Assembly: GCF_030814215.1 (NCBI RefSeq)
Contig: NZ_JAUSUT010000001.1
Span: 1,674,001 to 1,738,000, forward strand
Reading direction: 5' to 3'
From: Amycolatopsis thermophila
GTDB taxonomy: Bacteria; Actinomycetota; Actinomycetes; Mycobacteriales; Pseudonocardiaceae
Length of the DNA: 64,000 bases
Part shown: positions 16,414-25,568 of the stretch, one piece after another
Position numbering within the stretch: position 1 is the stretch's first letter
Layout: every line of letters begins with the position of its first letter
Translations under genes and position numbers: made by a program
Notes under the pieces: model-generated
Told to the model about the DNA's origin: nothing
The model's database searches: none
What the model saw: only the letters and a program-made list of their open reading frames with translations

Positions 16414-17990
16414 CGACACCGGACACGACCCAGAACGCGCAGCCGCTGCTGGACCTCCAGCGCGTGCTGATCGCGATCCGACGACGGCGGCGGCTGTGGC
16501 TGTCGGCCGCGCTGCTCGGCCTGCTCGCGGGCACCGTGCTCGCGTTCCTCTCGCCGACGCCGCCGACCGCGGTCACCCGGCTGCTGGTCCTGCACTCCGA
16601 AGACGCGCCGAACGACAGCGGCACGCTCATCAAGACCGACGTGGCGATCCTGCAGACCACGCGGATCGCCGACGCGGCACTGAAGAAGCTCGGTTCGACC
16701 GAGCCGCCGGAGCGGTTCCTCAAGTCCTACGCCGGCACCGGCCTGACGAACAACGTGCTGGAACTGCAGGTCAGGGCCGACAGCTACGGCGAGGCCGTCG
16801 CGAAGGCGCAGGCGCTCGCCGACGCGTTCATCGCCGACCACGCCCAGCGCATGCAGTCCGCCGCGGACGCCGAGGCGCAGGCCCTGCTCGGCCAGCGGGA
16901 CCAGATCCAGAACGAGCTGACCGACGTCGACCGGCAGATCGCGTCGTCGGCCAACCGCAACAGCCAGATCGGACCGGCCGAGCTGCAGTCGCTCTACGCC
17001 CGGCGCGCCGACCTGACCTCGCGGGTCTCGGACTTCACCAACAAGGCCAACGAAGCCCGGATCGGCACGCCGGAGCTGGCCGCGGGCACGCAGATCGTGG
17101 ACGCGCCGCGCCCGCTCACCGAATCCGCGCTGGGACCGCTCGTCACCAACGCCGGGATCGGGCTCGGGTTCGGCCTGATCGCGGGGCTGGGCCTGGCGGC
17201 GGTGATGAGCGTGGTGCGGGACCGTCCGCTGCTGCGGCGGGAGATCTCCGCGCACCTCGGCGCGTCGGTCATCGCGCAGTTGCCGAAGCCGCGCCGCGGC
17301 CCGTGGGGAAGCGTCGCGGCGCAACGGAAACGGGCCGCGGCGACCCTGGCGCGCACGGTCCGGGACGGCGGCAGCGTGTCGGTGCTCGAACTCGGGTGCC
17401 CGAAGGTCGCGGCGGAGCTCGCGCTGGAGATGGCCGAGCAGCTGGGCGACGGGATCAAGATCGTGGACGACCTGCCGCACCGGGACGTCACCGCGCTCGC
17501 GCCCGACCGGGTCATCGACGGGAGCGCCCCCGAGGAGGGCCGCATCGGCGTCGGTTCGGTCTCGGCCGGCACCGCGTGGACGGACCTGCGGCGCCTCGGC
17601 GCGGAAACCGTGCTGGTCGTGCGGGCGGGCAAGGCGAGCACCCTGTGGCTGCACACCGTCGCCCGTCAGCTCGCCGATCTGGGGATCCCGATCATCGGCG
17701 TGGTGCTCGTCGCGCCCGACCCGCGGGACCGCACCGACGGCACGCTCTGGGACGGCCTGCACACGGCGCTGCGCGGCCGGGCGGAGTTCACGGCGGCCGC
17801 CACCGCGAAGAAGGACTCCCCGACGAAGTGGTTCGCCCCGCTGCCGGCCACGGCGCCGAGGGCCGAGCAGACCGTCACCCTCACCCCGGTGCACGAACTC
17901 CCGACCAAGCAGTTCACCCCGGTGACGACCCGGGCCGACGGCCCGGAGATGCGCCTGAACGGCAAGCTCCCCCTCGAACGCGAAGGCTGA
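16410..17990 (+). CDS. Wzz-like polysaccharide chain-length/co-polymerase protein 2
   Basis: A 526-residue protein whose GTG overlaps the previous stop (GTGA). The layout matches gene 1: basic segment RRRRRLWLS, TM1 (~31-50), an external domain with long helices (QRDQIQNELTDVDRQI, residues ~170-185), the PCP-type proline segment DAPRPLTESALGP before TM2 (~245-270), and a cytoplasmic C-terminal domain. That domain keeps a Rossmann-like flow (VSVLELGCPKVAAELALEMAEQ; TVLVVRAGKASTLWLHTVARQL; IPIIGVVLVAPDPRDRT), which recalls the BY-kinase/MinD fold, but the Walker A lysine motif is missing. The tail repeats TPVHELPTKQFTPV. It is a degenerate Wzc-type protein, probably structural. Confidence 0.83.
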   Translation: MTTPDTTQNAQPLLDLQRVLIAIRRRRRLWLSAALLGLLAGTVLAFLSPTPPTAVTRLLVLHSEDAPNDSGTLIKTDVAILQTTRIADAALKKLGSTEPPERFLKSYAGTGLTNNVLELQVRADSYGEAVAKAQALADAFIADHAQRMQSAADAEAQALLGQRDQIQNELTDVDRQIASSANRNSQIGPAELQSLYARRADLTSRVSDFTNKANEARIGTPELAAGTQIVDAPRPLTESALGPLVTNAGIGLGFGLIAGLGLAAVMSVVRDRPLLRREISAHLGASVIAQLPKPRRGPWGSVAAQRKRAAATLARTVRDGGSVSVLELGCPKVAAELALEMAEQLGDGIKIVDDLPHRDVTALAPDRVIDGSAPEEGRIGVGSVSAGTAWTDLRRLGAETVLVVRAGKASTLWLHTVARQLADLGIPIIGVVLVAPDPRDRTDGTLWDGLHTALRGRAEFTAAATAKKDSPTKWFAPLPATAPRAEQTVTLTPVHELPTKQFTPVTTRADGPEMRLNGKLPLEREG

Positions 17991-17997
17991 CCAGCGC

Positions 17998-19911
17998 ATG
18001 TGCGGTATCGCAGGAACCTATCGCTGGCCCGACGGCGGCCCGCTGACCGACCGGCTCACCGGCACCCTCGCCCACCGCGGGCCGGACGGTGCGGGCCGGT
18101 ACGGCCACCGGGCCGGGGACGGCGAGGTCCACCTCGGGCACCGCAGGCTGTCGATCATCGACCTGTCCGAGACCGGCGCGCAGCCGATGGTGTCCGGCGG
18201 GCTGGCGCTGACCTACAACGGCGAGCTGTACAACGCCCCCGAGCTGCGGGCCGAACTGCGGTCGTCGGGCGTCCGCTTCCGCGGCACCTCCGACACCGAG
18301 GTCCTGCTCGAGGCGTGGCGGAAGTGGGGCGTGCAGTGCCTGACCCGGCTGCGCGGCATGTTCGCGTTCGGCATCTTCGACGAGCGCACCGGTGAGCTGT
18401 TCCTGGCCCGCGACCAGCTCGGCATCAAGCCGCTGTTCTACGTCCGCCGCGGCGACGGCATCGCGTTCTCCTCGGAGCTGAAGGCGCTGGCCGGGCAGGT
18501 CGGGTCGCTGCACGTGAACGAGACCGCGCTGGTCGCGTCGCTGCTCTACTACTGGGTGCCGGACAGCCAGTGCGCCTACCGGGAGGCGCGCAAGCTCCCG
18601 CCGGGCTCGTGGATGCGCTGCCGGCCGGGCGGCCGCGTCGACACCGGCCGGTACTGGAACCTGCGCGACGTGGCGGCCGAGGCGCAGGCCGGGCCGCCGG
18701 CCGACCTCGCCGCGGTCGTCGAGGACTCCACGCGCAAGCACCTGCTCTCCGACGTGCCGGTCGCGACGTTCCTGTCCGGTGGTCTCGACTCCAGCTACCT
18801 GACCGCGCTCGCCGCGAAGCACCAGCCCGGGATCTCGGCCTACACCATCGGTTTCCGGGCCGAGGACGCGAAGTTCGAGGCGATGCCGGACGACCTGCGC
18901 TACGCGCGGATCGTGGCCGGCAGGTTCGGCGTCGACCTGCACGAGATCGAGATCGCTCCGAACGTGCAGGAACTCCTGCCGCACCTGGCCTACCACCTGG
19001 ACGAGCCGATCGGCGACCCGGCGGCGATCAACACCTACCTGATCTGCACGGCCGCGCGCGAGGCTGGCGTGAAGGTGATGCTGTCCGGGATGGGCGCGGA
19101 CGAGCTGTTCGCCGGCTACCGCAAGCACCTGGCGAACGTGATCGCGCTGCGGTACCAGAAGATCCCCGGCGCGGTGCGCAGGCCGATCGGGTCCGTTGTG
19201 GACCGTCTGCCGGTGGCGACGTCGCGGCGCGGGTTCCGGTCGGTGCGCTTCGCCAAGCGGTTCCTGTCCTTCGCCGAGCTGCCCGAGGAGACCGCGTTCC
19301 GGCGCAGCTACACGATGTACGACCGCGGAGAACTCCTCGACCTGGTCGACCCCGGCCTCGCGGGCGCGGTGGACGACGTGCTCACCGAGCACGCCGACAC
19401 CTACCACGACAACCTGCTGAACGACTTCGTCAACCGCATGTGCCTGGCCGACGCGCGGATGTTCCTGCCCGGCCTGAACCTGACCTACACCGACCGCTCC
19501 AGCATGGCCGCCTCCACCGAGGTCCGGGTGCCGTTCGTGGACGTCGAGGTGGTCAAGGCGGCGTTCAGCCTGCCCGGCAGCCGCAAGATCGCCGGACGGC
19601 AGGGCAAGGCGGCGCTCAAGGAAGCCGCGTTGTCGGTCCTGCCGAAGGAGATCGTGTACCGGCCCAAGGGCCTGTTCAGCGCGCCGCTGCGGGCCTGGAT
19701 GAGCCGCGACCTGGCACCGATGGTGCGCGAGGTCGTGCACGACGGCGAGCTGGTGCGATCCGGCCTGCTGCGCCGCGACGCGTTGCAGCGGCTGGTCGAC
19801 GAGGACGCCGCGGGCCGCGAGGACCGGTCCAAGCACCTCTGGCACGTCCTGACCCTCGAGTACTGGTACCGCGGCGCGACCGAAGCCGGTGCGGCCGAGC
19901 GAGCAGCGTAA
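17998..19911 (+). CDS. asnB: asparagine synthase-type glutamine amidotransferase
   Basis: A 637-residue AsnB-family protein. Met1-Cys2 opens the class II glutaminase domain (MCGIAGTYRW, HRGPDG, LGHRRLSIIDL, YNGELYN), so Cys2 releases ammonia from glutamine. The C-terminal ATP-PPase domain holds SGGLDSS at residues 260-266, GMGADELFAGYRKH and EVRVPFVD. The ATG is seven bases after the second Wzz gene and the enzyme sits inside the glycan locus. In such loci AsnB homologues often amidate uronic acids, and the uronate-forming dehydrogenase at the start of the arm fits that role. True asparagine synthesis cannot be excluded. Confidence 0.9.
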   Translation: MCGIAGTYRWPDGGPLTDRLTGTLAHRGPDGAGRYGHRAGDGEVHLGHRRLSIIDLSETGAQPMVSGGLALTYNGELYNAPELRAELRSSGVRFRGTSDTEVLLEAWRKWGVQCLTRLRGMFAFGIFDERTGELFLARDQLGIKPLFYVRRGDGIAFSSELKALAGQVGSLHVNETALVASLLYYWVPDSQCAYREARKLPPGSWMRCRPGGRVDTGRYWNLRDVAAEAQAGPPADLAAVVEDSTRKHLLSDVPVATFLSGGLDSSYLTALAAKHQPGISAYTIGFRAEDAKFEAMPDDLRYARIVAGRFGVDLHEIEIAPNVQELLPHLAYHLDEPIGDPAAINTYLICTAAREAGVKVMLSGMGADELFAGYRKHLANVIALRYQKIPGAVRRPIGSVVDRLPVATSRRGFRSVRFAKRFLSFAELPEETAFRRSYTMYDRGELLDLVDPGLAGAVDDVLTEHADTYHDNLLNDFVNRMCLADARMFLPGLNLTYTDRSSMAASTEVRVPFVDVEVVKAAFSLPGSRKIAGRQGKAALKEAALSVLPKEIVYRPKGLFSAPLRAWMSRDLAPMVREVVHDGELVRSGLLRRDALQRLVDEDAAGREDRSKHLWHVLTLEYWYRGATEAGAAERAA

Positions 19912-19921
19912 GGAGCCCCTG

Positions 19922-22093
19922 GTGAAGCAGGTCGTGCAGAACTACAAGAGCGGCGAGCTGGCGCTGCTGGACGTCGAGACGCCGGCGTGCAAGCCGGGCG
20001 GGGTGCTGGTGCGCACCGCCTTCTCGCTGATCTCCACCGGCACCGAGATGATGAAGGTGTCCGAGGCGAGCATGTCCATGCTGGGCAAGGCCCGCTCCCG
20101 CCCGGACCAGGTCGCGAAGGTCATGCAGAGCGTCGCGGCCAACGGCGTCGGCGCCACCTACCGCAAGGTGATGAACCGCCTCGACTCCTACACGCCGCTG
20201 GGCTACTCGCTGTCCGGGGTCGTGGCAGAAGTGGGGGCCGGGATCGACGACGTCGCCGTCGGTGACCTGGTGGCGTGCGCGGGCAACGAACACGCGCTGC
20301 ACTCGGAGCTGAACTGGGTGCCCAAGAACCTCTACACGCGCGTGCCGGCCGGCGTGCCGGCGCGGCACGCGTCGTTCGCCACGGTGGGCGCCATCGCGAT
20401 GCAGGGCGTCCGGCGCGGGGAACCGCAGCTCGGCGACACCGCGCTGGTGATCGGGCTCGGCCTGATCGGGCAGCTCGTGGTGCAACTGCTGGCCGCGTCC
20501 GGCGTGCGCGTGGTCGGCGTCGACCCGGACGCCGAGCGGTGCCGTCTGGCCGAACGGCTCGGCGCGTCCGCGTGCGGGCACCCGGGTTCCGGAGAGGTGG
20601 AGGTCGCGGTCGGCGAGCTGACCGCCGGTCACGGCGTCGACCAGGTGTACCTGGCGGCGGGCGGCGGCACGAACGAACCGGTCGAGCTGGCCGCGAAGCT
20701 CGCGCGCGACCGCGGCCGCGTGGTCGACATCGGCAAGTGCCGCCTCGACCTGCCGTGGAACGCCTACTACGAAAAGGAACTGGACGTCCGGTTCTCCCGC
20801 TCCTACGGTCCGGGCCGCTACGACCCGGAGTACGAGCTGGACGGCCGCGATTACCCGATCGGTTACGTGCGGTGGACCGAGCGCCGCAACCTGGAGTGCT
20901 TCCTCGACCTGATCGCGCGCGGGCGGGTCGACGTCGAGCCGCTGATCTCGCACGTCGCCGGCTTCTCGACCGCCGTGGAGACCTACCGCAGGCTCAACGA
21001 GGGCGAGCTCAAGGCCGTCGCCGTGCTGTTCCGGTACCCGGACGCGGACACCGGCACCGAAGAACCGGTCCTGACCGCCGAGGTGCCGCGGCGCGAACCG
21101 ATCCGCACCTCCCAGCGGATGGGGAAGGTCCGCACCGCCTTCATCGGCGCGGGCAACTACGCCTCCTCGATGCTGCTGCCGCACCTGGCCGAGCGCGAGG
21201 ACGTCGCGCTGCGGCGCGTGGTGACCACCTCCGCGCTGTCCGGGGCGAACGCCAAGCGCAAGTTCGGGTTCGCCGAGGCCACCACCGACGTCGAGGCGAC
21301 ACTCGCCGACCCGGACATCGATGCCGTGTTCGTGGTGACCCGGCACAGTTCGCACGCCGAACTGACCCGCCGGGCACTGCTGGCCGGTAAGGCGGTGTTC
21401 GTCGAGAAGCCGCTGGCACTGAGCGAGGACGAGCTGGGCAAGGTGCTCGGCGCGGTCGAGGAGTCCGGCAACGACCGGCTGCAGGTCGGGTTCAACCGCC
21501 GGTTCGCGCCGCTGCTGCACGAAGCGCGCGGCCGCTTCGGACGGCGCATCGGCCCGGCGTCGGTGCGCTACCTGGTCAACGCCGGGCGCCTGGAGCACGG
21601 CAGCTGGTACGACCAGGCCGGTTCCGAGGGCACCCGGTTCGCCGGCGAGGGCGGGCACTTCATCGACACCGTCAGCTGGCTGCTGGACGCCGACCCGGTG
21701 TCGGTCTACGCGTGCGCCACGCCCGACCAGCAGGACCTGCAGATCCTGCTGCGTTACCCGGACGGCTCGACCGCGGCCGTCACCTACGCCACCAGCGGCT
21801 CCACGACGTTCCCGAAGGAGACCCTGGACGTCGTCGCCGACGGCAAGGTGCTCAGGTTCGACGACTTCGCCCGCGCCTCGGTGTACGCGCGCAAGCGCTG
21901 GACCAGCTCGCGCATCCCGAAGGGCCGCGACAAGGGCCAGAACGCCGAGCTCGACGCGTTCGTCACCGCGGTCACCTCGGGCGGCCCGATGCCGGTGCCG
22001 CTCGAGTCGCTGGTCGCGACCACGCTGGCGACCATCGCGGTGCGGACCAGCCTCGCCACCGGCGTGCCGGTCAAACTCGGGGCCGGCGCGTGA
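19922..22093 (+). CDS. bi-domain dehydrogenase: MDR alcohol dehydrogenase fused to Gfo/Idh/MocA
   Basis: A 723-residue fusion from GTG 19922, with AAGGAG eight bases upstream overlapping the asnB stop. Residues ~1-370 are a medium-chain dehydrogenase (SLISTGTEMMKV, PLGYSLSGVVAEVGAGIDDVAVGD, Rossmann VIGLGLIGQLVVQLLAASGVRVVGVD). Structural zinc cysteines are not obvious. Residues ~400-723 are a Gfo/Idh/MocA sugar oxidoreductase (VRTAFIGAGNYASSMLLPHL, FVEKPLALSEDEL, GEGGHFIDTVSWLL). This fusion is known from capsule and exopolysaccharide loci next to heparinase II/III-like genes, exactly the neighbour here with which it overlaps by one base. The substrate is unknown; a sugar of the glycan or its lipid-linked form is likely. 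Confidence 0.9.
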   Translation: MKQVVQNYKSGELALLDVETPACKPGGVLVRTAFSLISTGTEMMKVSEASMSMLGKARSRPDQVAKVMQSVAANGVGATYRKVMNRLDSYTPLGYSLSGVVAEVGAGIDDVAVGDLVACAGNEHALHSELNWVPKNLYTRVPAGVPARHASFATVGAIAMQGVRRGEPQLGDTALVIGLGLIGQLVVQLLAASGVRVVGVDPDAERCRLAERLGASACGHPGSGEVEVAVGELTAGHGVDQVYLAAGGGTNEPVELAAKLARDRGRVVDIGKCRLDLPWNAYYEKELDVRFSRSYGPGRYDPEYELDGRDYPIGYVRWTERRNLECFLDLIARGRVDVEPLISHVAGFSTAVETYRRLNEGELKAVAVLFRYPDADTGTEEPVLTAEVPRREPIRTSQRMGKVRTAFIGAGNYASSMLLPHLAEREDVALRRVVTTSALSGANAKRKFGFAEATTDVEATLADPDIDAVFVVTRHSSHAELTRRALLAGKAVFVEKPLALSEDELGKVLGAVEESGNDRLQVGFNRRFAPLLHEARGRFGRRIGPASVRYLVNAGRLEHGSWYDQAGSEGTRFAGEGGHFIDTVSWLLDADPVSVYACATPDQQDLQILLRYPDGSTAAVTYATSGSTTFPKETLDVVADGKVLRFDDFARASVYARKRWTSSRIPKGRDKGQNAELDAFVTAVTSGGPMPVPLESLVATTLATIAVRTSLATGVPVKLGAGA

Positions 22094-24039
22094 TGGACCC
22101 CGCCTGGTACCTGCGCCGGCTGTCGCGGATGGGGCCGCGCGAGGTCGCCGGGCGCGCCGCGGACGTGCTGAACCGGCGGCGGCTGCGCGCCGGCCCGCCC
22201 GAACCGTCCGCTCCCCTGCCACGGCGCCGGTTCACCGCGGTGCTGCCCGGGGGCGTGCGGGTCCCGCCGGACGCGCGGGCCCGCGTGCTGGCGACCGCGG
22301 ACCAGCTGCTCGACGGCCGCGCCGAGTACTTCGGCGTGACGCGCGACGACATGGCGAACCCGGACTGGTCGGCCGACCCGAAGACCGGGCGGCGCGCGCC
22401 CTCGGACGCGTTCGCCTTCGACATCCCCTACCGGCACGAGGACGTCGTCGGCGACATCAAGCAGATCTGGGAGCCCTCCCGCCACCAGCACCTGACCGTG
22501 CTGGCCACCGCGTACTGCCTGACCGGCGAAAACCGGTACGCGCAACGGGTCGCCGACCACCTGAAGTCGTGGTGGGCCGCCAACCCGCCGTTGCTGGGCG
22601 TGCACTGGGTCAGCGGGATCGAGCTGGGCATCCGGCTGCTGTCCTGGGTGTGGGTGCGGCGGCTGCTGGACGGGTGGCCCGGCGCGGCCGGGTTGTTCGA
22701 GGACAACCCCGAGGCGCTGCACCAGATCTGGCACCACCAGAACTGGCTGGCCACCTTCCCCAGCCGGGGATCGTCCGCGAACAACCACGCCATCGCCGAG
22801 ACGGCGGGACAGCTGGCCGCCGCGAGCGCGTTCCCGTGGTTCCCCGAATCGGCCGGCTGGCGGGCGGCGGCGCTGCGGTCGCTCGACGCGCACCTGGACG
22901 CCAACACCTTCGGCTCCGGCCTGAACCGCGAACTGGCCACCGAGTACCACGGCCTGGTGCTCGAACTCGGCGTGGCCGCGGCGGTCGAGGCCGAGGCCGC
23001 CGGGGTCGCGGTGCCCGAGTCGCTGTGGCGGACCCTGCTGCGGATGACCGACGCGCTCGCGGCCATTGTGGACACCCGCCTGCGCCCGCCCCGGCAGGGC
23101 GACGGCGACGACGGCCACGGGCTGATCCTCGACGGCGGTGGCACCGATCGCTGGTCCGCGCTGCTGTCGACCGGCGACGCGCTGTTCGGCCGCCTCGACT
23201 GGTGGCCCGCGCCCCGCGGCGGCGACGCCCGCACCGCGTTGCTCGCCGCGCTCGCCCGGCCGCACCGGGGCAACGGCCGTCCGTGGACCCGGCCCGACCA
23301 CTTCGCCGACGCCGGGCTCACGCTGCTGCGCACCCCGGCCGAGGACGGCCGCGGCGAGATCTGGTGCCGCTGCGACGGCGGCCCGCACGGGTTCCTCTCG
23401 ATCGCCGCCCACGCGCACGCCGACGCCCTGTCGATCGAGGTGCGGCACGACGGCGTCGACATCCTCGCCGATCCGGGCACGTTCTGCTACCACGGCGATC
23501 CGGCGTGGCGCGCGTACTTCCGGTCCACCCTCGGCCACAACACGGTTCAGCTGGACGACACCGACCAGTCCACTTCGGGCGGTCCGTTCCTGTGGACCAG
23601 GCACGCGGCCACCCGCGTCCTGGCCCGCCCCAGCGGCGGCGTGCCGCGGTGGTGCGCCGAGCACGACGGGTACCGCCCGGCCGTGCACCGCCGGACCGTC
23701 GAACTCGCCCCGGCCGGGCGGGAACTGCGGATCAGCGACGAGATCACCGCCGACCGGCACCACCCCGCCCGGCTGGCGTTCCACCTCGGGCCGCGGGTGA
23801 CCGTCCAGCTGTCCGGGCACACCGCCCTGCTCGGCTGGACCTCCCGCGGCCAGGAGCAGGCCGCCGTCCTCGACCTGCCCGACGGCCTGACCTGGACCGA
23901 GCACCGCGGCCAGACCGATCCCCCGCTCGGCTGGTACTCGCCCGGCTACGGCCGCCGCGAACCGGCCACCACCCTCGTCGGCAGCGGCCTCACCGGACGC
24001 GGCGGACCCCTCACCACGCTGCTGCGTTTTTCCCACTAG
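22093..24039 (+). CDS. heparinase II/III-like polysaccharide lyase family protein
   Basis: A 648-residue protein, ATG 22093 in a TGATG overlap with the upstream stop. Residues ~50-380 form the alpha/alpha-toroid part (DIPYRHEDVVGDIKQIWEPSRH, GSSANNHAIAETAG with the conserved Asn-His, EYHGLVLELG with the Tyr-His pair). Residues ~410-648 form the beta-sheet domain (HAHADALSIEVRHDGVDILADPGTFCYHGD). Those motifs match the Hepar_II_III family, whose lyases cleave uronic acid linkages. No signal peptide is seen (MDPAWYLRRLSRMGPREVAGR), so it may act inside the cell, or it may modify rather than degrade. Its presence beside uronate-making genes is consistent with epimerase, editing or lyase roles. 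Confidence 0.9.
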   Translation: MDPAWYLRRLSRMGPREVAGRAADVLNRRRLRAGPPEPSAPLPRRRFTAVLPGGVRVPPDARARVLATADQLLDGRAEYFGVTRDDMANPDWSADPKTGRRAPSDAFAFDIPYRHEDVVGDIKQIWEPSRHQHLTVLATAYCLTGENRYAQRVADHLKSWWAANPPLLGVHWVSGIELGIRLLSWVWVRRLLDGWPGAAGLFEDNPEALHQIWHHQNWLATFPSRGSSANNHAIAETAGQLAAASAFPWFPESAGWRAAALRSLDAHLDANTFGSGLNRELATEYHGLVLELGVAAAVEAEAAGVAVPESLWRTLLRMTDALAAIVDTRLRPPRQGDGDDGHGLILDGGGTDRWSALLSTGDALFGRLDWWPAPRGGDARTALLAALARPHRGNGRPWTRPDHFADAGLTLLRTPAEDGRGEIWCRCDGGPHGFLSIAAHAHADALSIEVRHDGVDILADPGTFCYHGDPAWRAYFRSTLGHNTVQLDDTDQSTSGGPFLWTRHAATRVLARPSGGVPRWCAEHDGYRPAVHRRTVELAPAGRELRISDEITADRHHPARLAFHLGPRVTVQLSGHTALLGWTSRGQEQAAVLDLPDGLTWTEHRGQTDPPLGWYSPGYGRREPATTLVGSGLTGRGGPLTTLLRFSH

Positions 24040-24053
24040 CCGGAGGTTCCGCC

Positions 24054-25568
24054 GTGCGCGCACCCATGACCGCACGAGCCCGCTGGGCGACCGTCCTGCT
24101 CGGCGTGCTGTCCCCCCTCGTCGTGCTCGGCTGCACCCCCAGCGCCGGGCCGGCCAACACCACGGTGGCGCTCACCGCCCACGGGACGTGCAGCTCGCTG
24201 CCGCCCGGCCCCGCGCAACCGCCGGCCGGTGCGGTCGTCGTCGATCCGGCCGTGACGGGCGACCTGCAGGCCAAGACCAAGGCCAGCCCGCCGGGCACCA
24301 CGTTCTGGCTGGCACCGGGCGGGCACACCCTCGGCACCGACGAGTACGACCAGGTCGCGCCGAAGGACGGTGACCGCTACGTCGGTGCGCCGGGCGCGGT
24401 CGTCGACGGGCGGGACACCAACCGGTACGCCTTCACCGGCAAGGCGAGCCGGGTGACCATCGAGAACCTGACCGTCACCGGGTTCCGCGCGCCGGACAAC
24501 GAGGGCGTGGTCAACCACGACTCCGGCGCCGACTGGCTGATCCAGTCCAACCTGGTCACCGACAACCGGGGCGCGGGGATGATGGCCGGCGCCCGCCAGG
24601 TCATGAAGAACAACTGCCTCAAGGACAACGGCCAGTACGGGCTCAACGGCTGCTGCGGCGACGTCACCGACATCGTGCTCGAGGGCAACGAGTTCGTCGG
24701 CAACAACGCCGACGACGTGGAGAGCAAGTACCCCGAGGGCTGCGGCTGCACCGGCGCGATGAAGTTCTGGGAGGTCGACGGGGCCGACATCCGCGGCAAC
24801 TGGATCCACTACAACCGCGGCCCCGGCATCTGGGCGGACACCAACAACAACGACTTCCTGATCGAGAACAACCTCATCGAGAACAACGACGGCACCGCGA
24901 TCTTCTACGAGACCAGCTACAACGCGATCATCCGGGACAACACCCTGAAGCGGAACAACCTGGTCGGCGGGCGCGAGTTCGTCGACCGCGACGACAACTT
25001 CCCGGTCGCGGCGATCTACATCTCCGAGTCCGGCGGCGAGCCGCGCGTCCCGGCCCGCACCGACAAGATCGACATCTACGGCAACGACCTCACCGACAAC
25101 TGGTCGGGCGTCACGCTGTGGGAGAACGCGGACCGGTTCTGCAACAGCCCGGCCAACAGCTCCACCGGCACCTGCACGCTCGTCGTCAAGGACGTCGGCA
25201 AGTGCTCGCCGCCGGGCATCCTCACCGACCCGCTGCGGTCCGACTGCCGGTGGAAGACGCAGAACGTGCAGATCCACGACAACCGGTTCGCGGTCGACCC
25301 GAAGAGCATCGGCTGCCAGGCGATGTGCGCGCGGATGGCGGTGCTGTCCAACTACGGCAGCTCGCCGGACTGGTCGCCCTACCAGGGCGATCTCGTCCCC
25401 AAGGCGATCACGTTCGACCAGCGCAACCGCTGGTACGACAACCACTACGTCGGGCCGTGGACGTTCGTCACGCACGACGCCAGCCAGGTGGTCGACCAGC
25501 TGGCCTGGCAGGGCGGCGCCTACCGGCAGGACCAGGGCAGCACGTTCGCGGTGGGAGGCGGCAACTGA
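24054..25568 (+). CDS. right-handed beta-helix lipoprotein
   Basis: A 504-residue protein from GTG 24054, seven bases after GGAGG. The N-terminus has a lipoprotein signal ending in VVLGC, so Cys27 should be lipidated and the protein anchored outside the membrane. Residues ~90-480 are a parallel beta-helix rich in Asn (RVTIENLTVTGF, WLIQSNLVTDN, NNNDFLIENNLIENN, TLKRNNLVGG), the fold of pectate lyases, alginate epimerases and their relatives. Paired cysteines (CCGD, CGC) are frequent. I see no alginate-epimerase DPHE motif, so activity is unproved. Between a lyase-like gene and a polymerase gene, it probably binds or trims the exported glycan. Confidence 0.85.
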   Translation: MRAPMTARARWATVLLGVLSPLVVLGCTPSAGPANTTVALTAHGTCSSLPPGPAQPPAGAVVVDPAVTGDLQAKTKASPPGTTFWLAPGGHTLGTDEYDQVAPKDGDRYVGAPGAVVDGRDTNRYAFTGKASRVTIENLTVTGFRAPDNEGVVNHDSGADWLIQSNLVTDNRGAGMMAGARQVMKNNCLKDNGQYGLNGCCGDVTDIVLEGNEFVGNNADDVESKYPEGCGCTGAMKFWEVDGADIRGNWIHYNRGPGIWADTNNNDFLIENNLIENNDGTAIFYETSYNAIIRDNTLKRNNLVGGREFVDRDDNFPVAAIYISESGGEPRVPARTDKIDIYGNDLTDNWSGVTLWENADRFCNSPANSSTGTCTLVVKDVGKCSPPGILTDPLRSDCRWKTQNVQIHDNRFAVDPKSIGCQAMCARMAVLSNYGSSPDWSPYQGDLVPKAITFDQRNRWYDNHYVGPWTFVTHDASQVVDQLAWQGGAYRQDQGSTFAVGGGN

